A stretch of 64,000 nucleotides of DNA from Lagierella sp. (GTDB taxonomy: Bacteria > Bacillota > Clostridia > Tissierellales > Peptoniphilaceae), in contig NZ_JASBYU010000001.1 in the NCBI RefSeq assembly GCF_029983815.1, forward strand, positions 124,001 to 188,000, written 5' to 3'. Under the pieces are notes generated by a model. The model had not been told where the DNA came from. It did no database searches and saw nothing but the letters and a program-made list of their open reading frames with translations. How positions within the stretch are numbered: position 1 is the stretch's first letter; each line of letters begins with the position of its first letter. Below are positions 1 through 9,276 of this stretch, one piece after another. The position numbers were made by a program, and so were the translations under genes.

Positions 1-596
1 TTGCCAAAAAAGTCCTCACTATAGTCAACTTCTCCGTTTTCATCCTTTGGGACATTATCTAAATCCAAAGTTGTAACCTCAAACATCTCTCCTGCACCTT
101 CCGCATCAGAGCCAGTGATTAGAGGTGTATGAACATAGACAAATCCTCTTTCATTAAAGAATTTATGAATTGCAAAGCTTAGTTCAGATCTAACTTTAAA
201 TACTGCATTAAAAGTATTTGTCCTTGGTCTTAAATGTAATAGAGTTCTAAGAAATTCAAAAGTATGTCTCTTTTTTTGAAGAGGATAATCATCTTCAGAC
301 TCTCCTTCGATATATATATTTGAAGCTTGAATTTCATAAGCCTGTTTAGCTTGTGGACTTGCAACAAGTGTTCCCTTTACTATAATAGCAGAGCTTAATC
401 CAAGTTTGTCAACCTTGTCAAAATTTTCAACATCCCTACTTACAACAATTTGTACTGGTTTAAATTGAGTTCCATCATTCAATTCAATAAAGCCAAGTTG
501 TTTTTGAAATCTTGAATTTTTAATCCAGCCCGCAACTTCCACTTCTTTCCCTTCATATTTTTTAAAATCTTTTTCAATATCCCTAAGTAAAATCAA
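1..596 (-). CDS. asnS: Asparaginyl-tRNA synthetase, N-terminal part (cut by window edge)
   Basis: Class II aminoacyl-tRNA synthetase that charges tRNA-Asn in the cytoplasm. About 198 codons are visible. An N-terminal OB-fold anticodon-binding domain (motif EVEVAGWIKNSR) is followed by the start of the catalytic domain, with the AsnRS-typical segments HLRPRTN and TPLITGSDAEGAGEMF. The start is a TTG at 594-596, preceded by a strong GAGGAGG ribosome binding site, two bases after the rarA stop, so the gene is translated as the second gene of a rarA-asnS unit. The C-terminal part lies outside the window. AspRS is excluded by the AsnRS-type GAGEMF motif. Confidence 0.93.
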   Translation of the reverse strand, partial: MILLRDIEKDFKKYEGKEVEVAGWIKNSRFQKQLGFIELNDGTQFKPVQIVVSRDVENFDKVDKLGLSSAIIVKGTLVASPQAKQAYEIQASNIYIEGESEDDYPLQKKRHTFEFLRTLLHLRPRTNTFNAVFKVRSELSFAIHKFFNERGFVYVHTPLITGSDAEGAGEMFEVTTLDLDNVPKDENGEVDYSEDFFG

Positions 597-597
597 A

Positions 598-1911
598 TTA
601 TTCCTCCTCTTTATCCTCTAAGAATTTTAAGATATTCCTTTCATATCCCCGATTTTCAGGTCTATAATATTTTTTTATATCATAATTTAAAGGCATATAC
701 CTTTGTTTAACATATCCCCCTTTATAGTCATGGGGGTATTTATATCCTATACCATGTCCCAAGTCCTTCGCTCCACTATAATGGGAATCCCTTAAATAAG
801 GTGGGATTTCAAGCTCTGAATTTGCTTTGACATCTGATATAGCTTCCATTATCGCCTTATAAGAACTATTGCTTTTTGGAGCAGTTGATAGGTATGTGAC
901 ACCCTGTGCTAGATTGAGTTTACACTCTGGCAAACCGACAACCTCTACAGCTCTAAACACGTCATTTGCTACAGTCAATGCCCTAGGATCCGCATTGCCT
1001 ATGTCCTCAGAAGCAAAAATTATCAACCTTCTTGCAATAAACTTTGGATCCTCCCCTGCTTCAAGCATCTTAGCTAAGTATATCAATGCAGCATCAGGAT
1101 CAGAACCCCTTAAGGATTTAATAAATGCAGAGATGGTATCATAGTGAATATCCCCACCTTTATCATATCCTATATTGTCTAAGAAAAAACTATCTCTAAT
1201 GGTATTTTCATCTAAAATAATTTCCCCATCGGTTTCCCTCGTAGATAAAACCGCAACTTCTAAACTGGTTAAAGCATTTCGAAGATCTCCAGAGGAAAGT
1301 CTTGCCAATAGATCAAGCTCTTTTTCACCGATTTTCACATTGTAATCTTTCAATCCATTTCTATGATCTATCGCTCGTAATAAGGCTTTTTTTATATCTT
1401 CATCTGAAAGATGCTTTAGTTCCACAATTTTCGTTCTCGACAACAAGGCTCTATTAACTTCAAAAAACGGATTCTCAGTTGTTGCCCCTATTAAAGTGAT
1501 AAGTCCTGATTCAACATGGGGTAAAAGCGCGTCTTGTTGGGATTTGTTAAATCTGTGAATCTCATCAATAAAGAGAATTGTACCCTTGTTGTAAAAATTC
1601 AAATTGTCCTTTGCATTCTTAACTACTTCTTTAATGTCCTTAATACCAGAAGTAACTGCCGACAACTTTTCAAAAACCCTATTTGTAGAATTAGAAATTA
1701 TCCTTGCTAAAGTGGTTTTACCCGTACCAGGAGGTCCATATAATATCAAAGAGCCAATCCTATCGGATTTTATAAGTCTCATTAAAGGACTATTTGGATA
1801 TATAATATGCTCTTGGCTAAAAAATTCATCAATAGTCTCTGGTCTAACCCTTTGAGCTAAAGGAGAATTGTCTTTCTTTTTCTTTTCTAAACTATACTCA
1901 AATAAGTCCAT
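598..1911 (-). CDS. rarA: Replication-associated recombination protein A (RarA/MgsA)
   Basis: AAA+ ATPase related to clamp loaders that acts at stalled replication forks. The P-loop GPPGTGKT is at about residues 59-66 and the Walker B FIDEIHRF at about 113-120, followed by the sensor segment GATTENPFFEVN. The C-terminal half carries the RarA tetramerisation region (SEDIGNADPRAL, GYKYPHDY). The length of 437 aa is normal for the family. The ATG start has a GGAGGGG site. asnS follows directly, so the two are probably co-transcribed. No clear promoter was resolved in the short upstream gap. Confidence 0.95.
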   Translation of the reverse strand: MDLFEYSLEKKKKDNSPLAQRVRPETIDEFFSQEHIIYPNSPLMRLIKSDRIGSLILYGPPGTGKTTLARIISNSTNRVFEKLSAVTSGIKDIKEVVKNAKDNLNFYNKGTILFIDEIHRFNKSQQDALLPHVESGLITLIGATTENPFFEVNRALLSRTKIVELKHLSDEDIKKALLRAIDHRNGLKDYNVKIGEKELDLLARLSSGDLRNALTSLEVAVLSTRETDGEIILDENTIRDSFFLDNIGYDKGGDIHYDTISAFIKSLRGSDPDAALIYLAKMLEAGEDPKFIARRLIIFASEDIGNADPRALTVANDVFRAVEVVGLPECKLNLAQGVTYLSTAPKSNSSYKAIMEAISDVKANSELEIPPYLRDSHYSGAKDLGHGIGYKYPHDYKGGYVKQRYMPLNYDIKKYYRPENRGYERNILKFLEDKEEE

Positions 1912-2011
1912 AAAACCCCTCCAAGTTTAATTTATAGTACCACAAAATTCACTAAAATAAAATAATACTCGCTATTTCTTTAACTTATCCGACACCATAT
2001 ACCCTTTAAAT

Positions 2012-2040
2012 AATAAAAAAACCTCAAATAAATGAGGTTT
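2012..2040 (-). terminator. Rho-independent terminator after nrdR
   Basis: An 8-bp stem (AAACCTCA at 2019-2026 with TGAGGTTT at 2033-2040) has a 6-nt loop. On the minus strand a run of T follows. It overlaps the last base of nrdR and separates ftsZ-nrdR from rarA-asnS. Confidence 0.85.
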
Positions 2041-2489
2041 TAATCTTTAACTACTTCCAATTCATCATAAAATGATTCCACATCTTGAAATTCTTTATAT
2101 ACTGAAGCAAATCTTATATAGGCAACTTTATCAATTTTTTTCAACTTTTCCATGATTAATTCACCTATTTTAGAAGATGGAATTTCTTTCATATTTAAAT
2201 GATTTAACTCCAATTCAATCTCCTTAGTAGCCTCCTCCAAGGTTTCTATAGGAACCTTTCTCTTATAACAAGATTTAATCATTCCATTCAATATTTTATT
2301 TCTATCAAAGGATTCTCTTTCCTGATTCTTCTTAATTACGATTAGAGAATTGATTTCGTATTTTTCATAAGTAGTAAATCTCTTTTTACAATCATTACAT
2401 TCTCTTCTTCTTCTAATCGATGTTTCATTTTCCACTTGTCTCGAATCTACAACTCTGGTATTTACCGAGTTGCAAAAGGGACATCTCAT
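2040..2489 (-). CDS. nrdR: Transcriptional repressor NrdR
   Basis: Represses ribonucleotide reductase genes in response to (d)ATP. The N-terminal zinc ribbon has paired cysteines (MRCPFCNS near residues 3-6 and ECNDCKKRF near 31-34), and the ATP-cone domain (IVIKKNQERESFDRNKI) follows. The length of 149 aa is typical. It starts 3 bp after the ftsZ stop, so it is expressed from the ftsZ promoter, linking nucleotide supply to division. A terminator follows immediately. Confidence 0.96.
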   Translation of the reverse strand: MRCPFCNSVNTRVVDSRQVENETSIRRRRECNDCKKRFTTYEKYEINSLIVIKKNQERESFDRNKILNGMIKSCYKRKVPIETLEEATKEIELELNHLNMKEIPSSKIGELIMEKLKKIDKVAYIRFASVYKEFQDVESFYDELEVVKD

Positions 2490-2492
2490 ATC

Positions 2493-3560
2493 CTAAAATC
2501 CTCTTTTCTTTAAGAAAGAAGGAATTTCTATATCATCTAAGTCACTTGATCCTAAGGAATCTTTCTTTTCGTCTTCTTCCCCAGAAACATCATTTTTAAA
2601 GTCCCTGTTATTAAAACCAGTAGCTATAACCGTTATCTTAATATCGTCCTTTAAGCTCTCATCAATTCCAGCACCAAAGATAATATTTGCATCAGCGTCC
2701 ACAGCTTCTCTAATCAGTTCTGATGCCTCATTCACTTCAAAAATTCCCAAATCAGAACCAGTAACGTTAATTAGAACCGCCTTAGCACCATCGATAGATG
2801 TTTCTAATAAAGGACTTTTAACAGCAAGTCTTGCAGCTTCTACAGCTCTATTCTCTCCTGTTGCAATACCAATACCCATATGAGCAATACCTTGATCTGA
2901 CATAATTGCCTTAACGTCGGCAAAGTCCAAGTTAATTAAATTTGGAACAGCTATCAGATCTGAAATACCCTTAATACCATTTAATAAAACTTCATCAGCC
3001 ATAGCAAAAGCTTCTTTCATAGTAGTTCTTTTTTCTGCTATTTGTAAAAGTCTATCATTAGGAATAGTAACTAGGGTATCAACCTTATCCTTTAGTGCTT
3101 CAATACCTTGTTCTGCTTGTAATTGTCTCTTTCTTCCTTCAAATGCAAAGGGTTTAGTTACAACTCCAACTGTAAGAATTCCCATTTCCTTTGCAATTTC
3201 TGCTACCACCGGTGCTGCACCAGTACCAGTACCTCCACCCATTCCAGCAGTGATAAATACCATGTCTGCACCTTGTAACATCTCTACTATTTCATTTCTA
3301 CTCTCTTCAGCAGCTTTTTGTCCAATGGATGGATTTGCTCCAGCCCCTAGACCCTTTGTTAATTTTTCACCTATTTGAAGTTTGTTTTCAATATTGCTGG
3401 CAATTAAAATTTGTTTGTCAGTGTTCATTGCAATAAGTTCAACACCTGTTAAACCTGTTTCCAACATTCTCATTAAGGCGTTGTTACCGCCTCCACCAAC
3501 ACCAACTACTTTTATTTTTGCCATATCATTGTCATTTGCTATTTCCATTTCGAAACTCAT
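2493..3560 (-). CDS. ftsZ: Cell division protein FtsZ
   Basis: Tubulin-like GTPase that forms the division ring. The nucleotide-binding signature GGGTGTGAAP is at about residues 108-117, with GVGGGGNNA near 20-28. The protein ends in the conserved C-terminal peptide IEIPSFLKKRGF, which binds FtsA/SepF-type partners. Length is 355 aa. The ATG start has a GGAGGATG site. It is transcribed from its own promoter (3603-3630) after the ftsQ terminator, rather than as the direct tail of the dcw operon. No ftsA is seen here. Confidence 0.98.
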   Translation of the reverse strand: MSFEMEIANDNDMAKIKVVGVGGGGNNALMRMLETGLTGVELIAMNTDKQILIASNIENKLQIGEKLTKGLGAGANPSIGQKAAEESRNEIVEMLQGADMVFITAGMGGGTGTGAAPVVAEIAKEMGILTVGVVTKPFAFEGRKRQLQAEQGIEALKDKVDTLVTIPNDRLLQIAEKRTTMKEAFAMADEVLLNGIKGISDLIAVPNLINLDFADVKAIMSDQGIAHMGIGIATGENRAVEAARLAVKSPLLETSIDGAKAVLINVTGSDLGIFEVNEASELIREAVDADANIIFGAGIDESLKDDIKITVIATGFNNRDFKNDVSGEEDEKKDSLGSSDLDDIEIPSFLKKRGF

Positions 3561-3602
3561 TTGTCATCCTCCCAAAAAATATTAACCAACGTCTTGATTA
3601 CT

Positions 3603-3630
3603 ATTATATCCTATCCAGCAGAATTGTCAA
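3603..3630 (-). promoter_or_regulatory. Sigma-70 type promoter of ftsZ-nrdR
   Basis: On the minus strand, TTGACA (3625-3630) and TATAAT (3603-3608) match the consensus perfectly with a 16-bp spacer, about 40 bp before the ftsZ start. The rest of the ftsQ-ftsZ gap (3631-3794) holds no gene. It has a weak CAAATC/GATTTG inverted repeat near 3750-3775 of unknown meaning. Confidence 0.8.
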
Positions 3631-3792
3631 AGCGAAATGGCTAAATTTCAATCTTTGTCAAGTTTTTGCAGTTCTTTAGTATTATTGATACATATAAGGA
3701 ATTATGTAGGAGAAATCGTTGAATTTTAGGCACTCTTACCTATATCCAAATCATAAAATATTATCGGATTTGATTTTCTCGATCATTTTTTG

Positions 3793-3830
3793 AAAATAAA
3801 AAACATAGGCACTGTTTTAAACCTATGTTT
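3793..3830 (-). terminator. Terminator after ftsQ
   Basis: A 9-bp stem (AAACATAGG 3801-3809 with CCTATGTTT 3822-3830) is followed on the minus strand by a T-rich run. It closes the mraY-murD-ftsW-murG-ftsQ transcript upstream of the separate ftsZ promoter. Confidence 0.8.
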
Positions 3831-3894
3831 AATTTTTGCAAATTTTTCTATCGTTGTTATATGAGTACATCAATATTTTAATCAAGTCCAATGT

Positions 3895-4617
3895 TTATTC
3901 CTCTATAATTAGCGGTTTAGATACATTGCTTAGTTTTATATTTTTTATCTTTATATCCTTAGCCTTAATGTCTGAAAGAATCTTAGAAAGTACTTCAAAT
4001 TTCTTATCCATTTCTTTTTTATTGCCTAAATCCACTTTTATTTCATCTACCACAATAAATAAATTGTTTTTATCTACCAAATTTAGTTCAGAATACTCAA
4101 TCTTATACTTAAGGATATTGTCGTAAATCTGTTTAATATCTGGGTCATTAAATATGCTGGTGTTTTTAATAAGATCCGTATTTACCCCTACGATTTCTGG
4201 CAAATTTTCATTATTACCTTCACCTTTATCTTGACTGATATTTCCCAATGTGTCGATAAACACCTTATCCTTCTTGTCATTTACTATATAGGCAATGTTG
4301 ACTTTTTCTATAATATTAGCAATTACAGTATTTGGATATTTTTTTTCCAACTCCACCTTTACAATTCTTGGATCTCTAGATATATTATCCTTTGCTTTAT
4401 CCAAATTGATTAAAAAATAATTTTTACCTATTATCTTACTATCCCTTTTAAAATCCTCAATACTATAGGTTTTATTGCCTTTAATTTCCACATTGGTCAG
4501 GCTAAAATAGGGATGATTAAGCATAAAGTAACCTATTACAATTCCCATTAAAAGGATTATAATAATTGTCCAAAGTATAGTAAAATGCCCTGAATTTCTT
4601 TTTCTATTATCTTTCAT
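3895..4617 (-). CDS. ftsQ: Cell division protein FtsQ/DivIB
   Basis: Bitopic septal protein that bridges division components outside the membrane. A basic N-terminus (KDNRKRNSG) is followed by one membrane segment at about residues 14-34, then a POTRA-type domain (FSLTNVEIKGNKTYSIEDF) and a beta domain. The length of 240 aa fits short clostridial DivIB proteins. It abuts murG and is the last gene of the mraY operon. The identification rests on topology, the POTRA start and dcw context. Confidence 0.88.
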   Translation of the reverse strand: MKDNRKRNSGHFTILWTIIIILLMGIVIGYFMLNHPYFSLTNVEIKGNKTYSIEDFKRDSKIIGKNYFLINLDKAKDNISRDPRIVKVELEKKYPNTVIANIIEKVNIAYIVNDKKDKVFIDTLGNISQDKGEGNNENLPEIVGVNTDLIKNTSIFNDPDIKQIYDNILKYKIEYSELNLVDKNNLFIVVDEIKVDLGNKKEMDKKFEVLSKILSDIKAKDIKIKNIKLSNVSKPLIIEE

Positions 4618-5712
4618 CTATAATCCTTCTTCTACAATGTTCTTTATGATATCTTTACTGGCATTTGGGGTTGCAAAAGTTTTTGCTTTAATACCCATAT
4701 CCTTTAATCTATCTTCATCCTTTAACAAGTTAACTATTATATCTTTTAATTCACTTGCACGTAAATCCTTCTCTTCAATCATGATGGATGCTCCTGAATT
4801 TTTGAATTCTAAGGCATTATATACTTGATGATTTTCTGTAGTATAAGCTTTAGGTATCAAAATAGAGGGCATCCCCAGATAGGAAAGTTCAGCCAAAGTA
4901 ATTGCACCTGAACTTGTTATTACCAAGTCCGAAATAGAATAGGCCTCTTGAATATTGTCTAAGTAAGGATATACCTTAACATTTGGTAAAACCTTCATAT
5001 CCTTTACAAAGTCATCATAATTATTTTTACCTGTAACAAAAAAAAGATTAAATTCATTTGCTATTAAATTGCCATTGATTATCTCTTTAAAAGCATTATT
5101 AAGCTTTCCTGAGCCATTGGATCCGCCAAAAGCTAAAACATTTTTATTGTCATTATTGAATCCCATATGAAATTTCGCCTTAGATTTTATAGAATCAATA
5201 TCGACAAATTTGTTCCTTATAGGATTTCCCGTAACAATTGCTCGTTCTTGATTTTTAAAATATTTAATACTTTCCTTAAAAGTAACGAAATATTTTTTTG
5301 CAAATCTTGATAAAATCTTATTTGTTACTCCTGGATAGGAGTTTTGCTCATGAAAGAATACTTTTTTACCAGCGAGATGGGCTGCCAAAAGAACAGGTCC
5401 TGTTACAAATCCTCCTGTCCCTATAACGAAGTTTGGGTTGAACTCTCTAATAATTTTTTTTGATTCTCTAACCCCTTTTAATGTATCTTTAAGGGTTTTT
5501 AAAGTTTTAATACCTATTTTTCTTGATAGTGGGGCTGCTGTGATTCCATAAAATTCATATCCGCTATTTGGCACTAGAATAGATTCTAAACTACCCTTTC
5601 TTCCTATATAAAGTACCTTTGTATCGGGATATTGTTTCTGAAACTCTTCTATTATTGCAATAGCCGGGTAGATATGTCCCCCTGTTCCTCCACCTGTAAC
5701 TACTATTTTCAT
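4618..5712 (-). CDS. murG: UDP-GlcNAc:undecaprenyl-PP-MurNAc-pentapeptide GlcNAc transferase MurG
   Basis: GT28 glycosyltransferase that turns lipid I into lipid II at the inner membrane face. The N-terminal glycine-rich loop TGGGTGGHIYPA is at about residues 6-17, the acceptor-side segment is FFHEQNSYPG, and the C-terminal UDP-GlcNAc site includes TSSGAITLAEL. The length of 364 aa is standard. It lies 1 bp from ftsW and abuts ftsQ. The ATG start is preceded by a GGAGATAAT site. Confidence 0.97.
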   Translation of the reverse strand: MKIVVTGGGTGGHIYPAIAIIEEFQKQYPDTKVLYIGRKGSLESILVPNSGYEFYGITAAPLSRKIGIKTLKTLKDTLKGVRESKKIIREFNPNFVIGTGGFVTGPVLLAAHLAGKKVFFHEQNSYPGVTNKILSRFAKKYFVTFKESIKYFKNQERAIVTGNPIRNKFVDIDSIKSKAKFHMGFNNDNKNVLAFGGSNGSGKLNNAFKEIINGNLIANEFNLFFVTGKNNYDDFVKDMKVLPNVKVYPYLDNIQEAYSISDLVITSSGAITLAELSYLGMPSILIPKAYTTENHQVYNALEFKNSGASIMIEEKDLRASELKDIIVNLLKDEDRLKDMGIKAKTFATPNASKDIIKNIVEEGL

Positions 5713-5713
5713 A

Positions 5714-6832
5714 TTATCTCCTATCTTTGTATCTAGATATATTTAATACAATTCCAATCATAAATAAAAAAACCAATAGGGAGCTACCGCCATAGCTTAT
5801 AAAAGGCAATGTCAATCCTGTAGGCGGTACTATTCCTAGGGCTACAGAAATATTTATAAATGCTTGAATTCCAATTAAAAGCATTATTCCAATAATCATC
5901 AGCTTTCCAAAGCTATCTTGAATTTTAAATGCTAATTTCATTCCTGAATATACTAAGTATAAATACAGAAAAACAACTGTCATGCCTCCAATAAAACCCA
6001 ATTCTTCTGCAATTATTGCAAAGATAAAGTCATTGTGGGCTTCGGATAAATAACTGAACTTATGCCTCGATTTTCCTAATCCAACTCCAAATATTCCTCC
6101 ATAGGAAACAGCAAATAAGGACTGGGCCAACTGCCATCCTTTATTTGAAAAGTCCTTTAAGGGGTCTAACCAGGCTTCAATTCTAGAAGATCGGCTATAG
6201 GAACTCCTTGCATTTACAATTCCAAATACACCTATGCCCCCAAGTCCAAAAATGGCAATAGCTGATTGTTTTAAACTTACTCCACCAACAATGAATATAC
6301 TTAGAACTATAGCTCCCATAACCATGGTAGTTGAGAGATCTGGCTGTAAATATACTAGAAAACAGGATATACCAAGAAAGAATATCATAGGTATTAAACC
6401 GTAGGCTATGGTATAAATTCTATTTTTATTTAAGGCGATATACTTACAAACTGCCATAATGGTCCCAAGTTTTAAAAAGTCTGAAGGCATTATGGTAATT
6501 GGACCCAAATCTATCCATCTTCTGGCAGCAAATCTACTTAGATCGCCGGTAAAAAGTACAATTATAGATAGTATAATCGTAAGGATATAAATAACGTATC
6601 CGTATTTCCTATAAACACGGTAATCTATAAAGGATGTAATATACATCCCAACTATGCCTATGATAGAAAATAGAGCCTGTTTTATGATGAAATTGTATGG
6701 ATTAAGTCCTAACCTAACTGCATAGGGCCAACTTGAACTAAATACCATAATATTTCCAAAAACAACCAATATTATTGTCGTAATAAGTATTTTATAATCC
6801 AGTTTTCCCTTACTTCTCGATTTATTCTTCAT
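5714..6832 (-). CDS. ftsW: SEDS peptidoglycan polymerase FtsW
   Basis: Septal glycan polymerase that works with the ftsI product. It is a polytopic membrane protein of 372 aa with about ten hydrophobic segments. It has the SEDS C-terminal signature GLTLPFISYGGSSLL and the loop EAHNDFIFAIIAEELG. FtsW rather than RodA is inferred from its place between murD and murG. The 84-bp gap to murD shows no terminator. Confidence 0.94.
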   Translation of the reverse strand: MKNKSRSKGKLDYKILITTIILVVFGNIMVFSSSWPYAVRLGLNPYNFIIKQALFSIIGIVGMYITSFIDYRVYRKYGYVIYILTIILSIIVLFTGDLSRFAARRWIDLGPITIMPSDFLKLGTIMAVCKYIALNKNRIYTIAYGLIPMIFFLGISCFLVYLQPDLSTTMVMGAIVLSIFIVGGVSLKQSAIAIFGLGGIGVFGIVNARSSYSRSSRIEAWLDPLKDFSNKGWQLAQSLFAVSYGGIFGVGLGKSRHKFSYLSEAHNDFIFAIIAEELGFIGGMTVVFLYLYLVYSGMKLAFKIQDSFGKLMIIGIMLLIGIQAFINISVALGIVPPTGLTLPFISYGGSSLLVFLFMIGIVLNISRYKDRR

Positions 6833-6916
6833 CTAATCACCAATTTTATTTTACGAATTCAAATAGTTGAAATAATTTGTTTCCAAGAATCGGTTCTACA
6901 AATGAAATTCACTTGA

Positions 6917-8248
6917 TCAATTTTCAAATGCATTTAAATTATTTACCAAATTTTTAAAATCATTTCCTCTTTCAATGTAGGAATTATACATCCCCCAGCT
7001 TGCACAGGCAGGAGAAAGTAATACTATATCCCCTGAATCCATGATTTTAGTGCTTAAATCTACAGCTTTTGACATATTTTCTACAACTGAAATACCTTCA
7101 ATTCCTGCTTCAAGGGCTTCTTTCTTCATCTGAGCTGCAGTACTTCCCATTAAAATCAAATGTTTTATCCTTTCCCTACCATCTAAAAACATCTCTTTAA
7201 AAGAAACCTTTTTATCATAACCTCCAGCTATTAGAATGATTGGATTTTCAAAAGAATATAAGGCTTTCATTGTAGAGTCGACATTGGTTCCTTTAGAATC
7301 GTTATAAAATTTCACCGAATTAAAGTCACGTACAAACTCTATTCGGTGTTCCACAGAATTAAAGCTATAGCATGCCTTCTCAATATCCTCATCCAATACT
7401 CCTAATGTCGATGTTATAGCAGCTGCAATTAATGTATTTTGAATATTGTGCAACCCTGGAATGTTAAGTTTATTAGTATCTAAAACCGTCTTATTCCCAT
7501 GGTTTATAAAAGGTTTATCATAATAAAAATCTCTATTTTTATCAGTTAGGGATACGGTTATAACTTTGGATTTTATTTCCTTACCTAACCCCTTTAAATA
7601 CTCATCATCCATGTTAAGAATAAGCTTGTCTTCGCTATTTTGATTTAAAAAGACCTTCTTCTTTGCATTAAAATAGTTTTCAAAGTTACCATGCCAGTCA
7701 ATATGATCTGGAGATATATTTGTAATGGCTGCAACTTTAGTTCTAAAGTCTTTTGTAGATTCCAGTTGAAAGCTTGAGGATTCAATTACAAAAAACTCTA
7801 TGTCCGGATTGGAATAGATCTCCCATAACATTCCTATTCCAATGTTGCCAATGGCAATGGATTTTTTACCGCTTTCGTTTAAAATGTGATTCACCAACAT
7901 GGTTGTAGTAGTCTTTCCATTAGTTCCCGTTATGGCGATAAGGTTTTTATCTCCAAAAAGTCTATATGCCATTTCCAAGTCGGATACTACTTCAATCTTT
8001 TTATCTAAAATAGTTTTAATAATTTCACTATTTACTGGAATTCCTGGGCTTTTTATACATATAAAGTCCCTATCTTCTAAATCCTCTAGATTAAATATAG
8101 GAGAAAAATCCACCCCTTTTAATTCTTCAGGTAAATCTTTCTCATTTTTAATTTTACTATCAAATCCATATACATCATATCCAAGTTTGGACAATGTTTT
8201 TACGGTAGAAATGCCGGTAATTCCAAGCCCTAATACTAAATATTTCAT
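6917..8248 (-). CDS. murD: UDP-MurNAc-L-Ala:D-Glu ligase MurD
   Basis: Cytoplasmic ATP-dependent ligase that adds D-glutamate to UDP-MurNAc-L-Ala. The N-terminal Rossmann-like domain begins YLVLGLGITG. The Mur ligase P-loop AITGTNGKTTTT is at about residues 105-116, followed by SPDHIDWHG and the C-terminal NDSKGTNVDST motif. The length of 443 aa is typical. It lies 1 bp from mraY. murE and murF, often found near here, are not in this window. Confidence 0.96.
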   Translation of the reverse strand: MKYLVLGLGITGISTVKTLSKLGYDVYGFDSKIKNEKDLPEELKGVDFSPIFNLEDLEDRDFICIKSPGIPVNSEIIKTILDKKIEVVSDLEMAYRLFGDKNLIAITGTNGKTTTTMLVNHILNESGKKSIAIGNIGIGMLWEIYSNPDIEFFVIESSSFQLESTKDFRTKVAAITNISPDHIDWHGNFENYFNAKKKVFLNQNSEDKLILNMDDEYLKGLGKEIKSKVITVSLTDKNRDFYYDKPFINHGNKTVLDTNKLNIPGLHNIQNTLIAAAITSTLGVLDEDIEKACYSFNSVEHRIEFVRDFNSVKFYNDSKGTNVDSTMKALYSFENPIILIAGGYDKKVSFKEMFLDGRERIKHLILMGSTAAQMKKEALEAGIEGISVVENMSKAVDLSTKIMDSGDIVLLSPACASWGMYNSYIERGNDFKNLVNNLNAFEN

Positions 8249-8249
8249 A

Positions 8250-9221
8250 CTAACTCCTAAGACCTATTATGGTCAATATAGAAAAAATTGTTGAAAGTGT
8301 TGTAAATGCCGCAACAATTTTAGGTTCTTTATATCCTTTTAGTTCATAGTGATGGTGAATTGGCGACATAAGAAACACCCTTTTTTTATTTCTGGTCTTG
8401 TAGCTGATAACTTGAATGATTACTGACATTGTTTCAATTACATATACACCACCTAATATTACCAAGTATAGTGGGGCATTCATAATCAATGCAATCATAA
8501 CCAAAGCTCCACCTATGGCCATTGAACCCGTATCTCCCATAAATACAGATGCCGGATTGGAGTTATATACAAGGAACCCAATTAGAGACCCTAAAAATAT
8601 AATCGTAAAAATAGGAATTGAAGAATTCCTAGAAAGTCCTATGATGGTCAAGGCTGCAAATACCGGTATTGATACAGAGGTCACTAAACCGTCAATTCCA
8701 TCAGTGATATTTGTAGCATTTACAGTACCTATCATGATAAAGGCTAGTATAGGATATGCAAATATTCCTAAATCAAATTCCACATTTGTAAATGGTATAG
8801 ATATCAATGAAATAGATTTTTCTGAAACTCTAGATGCAAGATAGATAAGTCCAAAGCTCATAACGATTTGAAAAACTATCTTTTGTAATTCAGTTAAACC
8901 TAATGACCTTTTCATAACCAGTTTGAAAAAGTCGTCTACAAATCCAACCAATCCAAATCCAAGCATACTTAAAACTATAAGTATATTTTCATGACTATAC
9001 CCCTTAAATATCAAAAGAGTAATAAGTGTAGAAATAATAAATATGATTCCTCCCATTGTTGGGGTTCCCTGTTTAGTAAGATGGGCCTTAGGGCCATCAT
9101 CTCTAATACTTTGACCAATCTTTGCACGTATTAATAATTTAATAAGAAATTTACCCATAACTAGGGATAAAATTATGCTAGTCAAAAGCATAATTGATAA
9201 TTTTGATATGTCTAAATTCAT
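8250..9221 (-). CDS. mraY: Phospho-MurNAc-pentapeptide transferase MraY
   Basis: Integral membrane enzyme that transfers phospho-MurNAc-pentapeptide to undecaprenyl phosphate to form lipid I. About ten hydrophobic segments are present. Family motifs are LTKQGTPTMGG near residue 50, the catalytic aspartates in FVDDFFKL, NATNITDGIDGL, and PIHHHYELKG near the C-terminus. Length is 323 aa. It opens the second dcw block and has its own promoter inside the 3' end of the upstream regulator gene. Confidence 0.97.
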   Translation of the reverse strand: MNLDISKLSIMLLTSIILSLVMGKFLIKLLIRAKIGQSIRDDGPKAHLTKQGTPTMGGIIFIISTLITLLIFKGYSHENILIVLSMLGFGLVGFVDDFFKLVMKRSLGLTELQKIVFQIVMSFGLIYLASRVSEKSISLISIPFTNVEFDLGIFAYPILAFIMIGTVNATNITDGIDGLVTSVSIPVFAALTIIGLSRNSSIPIFTIIFLGSLIGFLVYNSNPASVFMGDTGSMAIGGALVMIALIMNAPLYLVILGGVYVIETMSVIIQVISYKTRNKKRVFLMSPIHHHYELKGYKEPKIVAAFTTLSTIFSILTIIGLRS

Positions 9222-9246
9222 TTTGTTCTCCTTTGCTCATTTTATT

Positions 9247-9275
9247 ATTATATCCTAAAGAGGCTTAAATGTTAA
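9247..9275 (-). promoter_or_regulatory. Promoter of the mraY-murD-ftsW-murG-ftsQ operon
   Basis: On the minus strand, TTAACA (9270-9275) and TATAAT (9247-9252) are separated by 17 bp, about 25 bp upstream of the mraY start and just beyond the stop of the Crp-type gene. It gives the second half of the dcw cluster its own expression. Confidence 0.72.
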
Positions 9276-9276
9276 T

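Noticed and set aside
869..1144. Plus-strand open frame inside rarA and similar antisense frames across the window
   Set aside because: These are opposite-strand shadows of well-supported genes, with no ribosome binding site and no family-like sequence.
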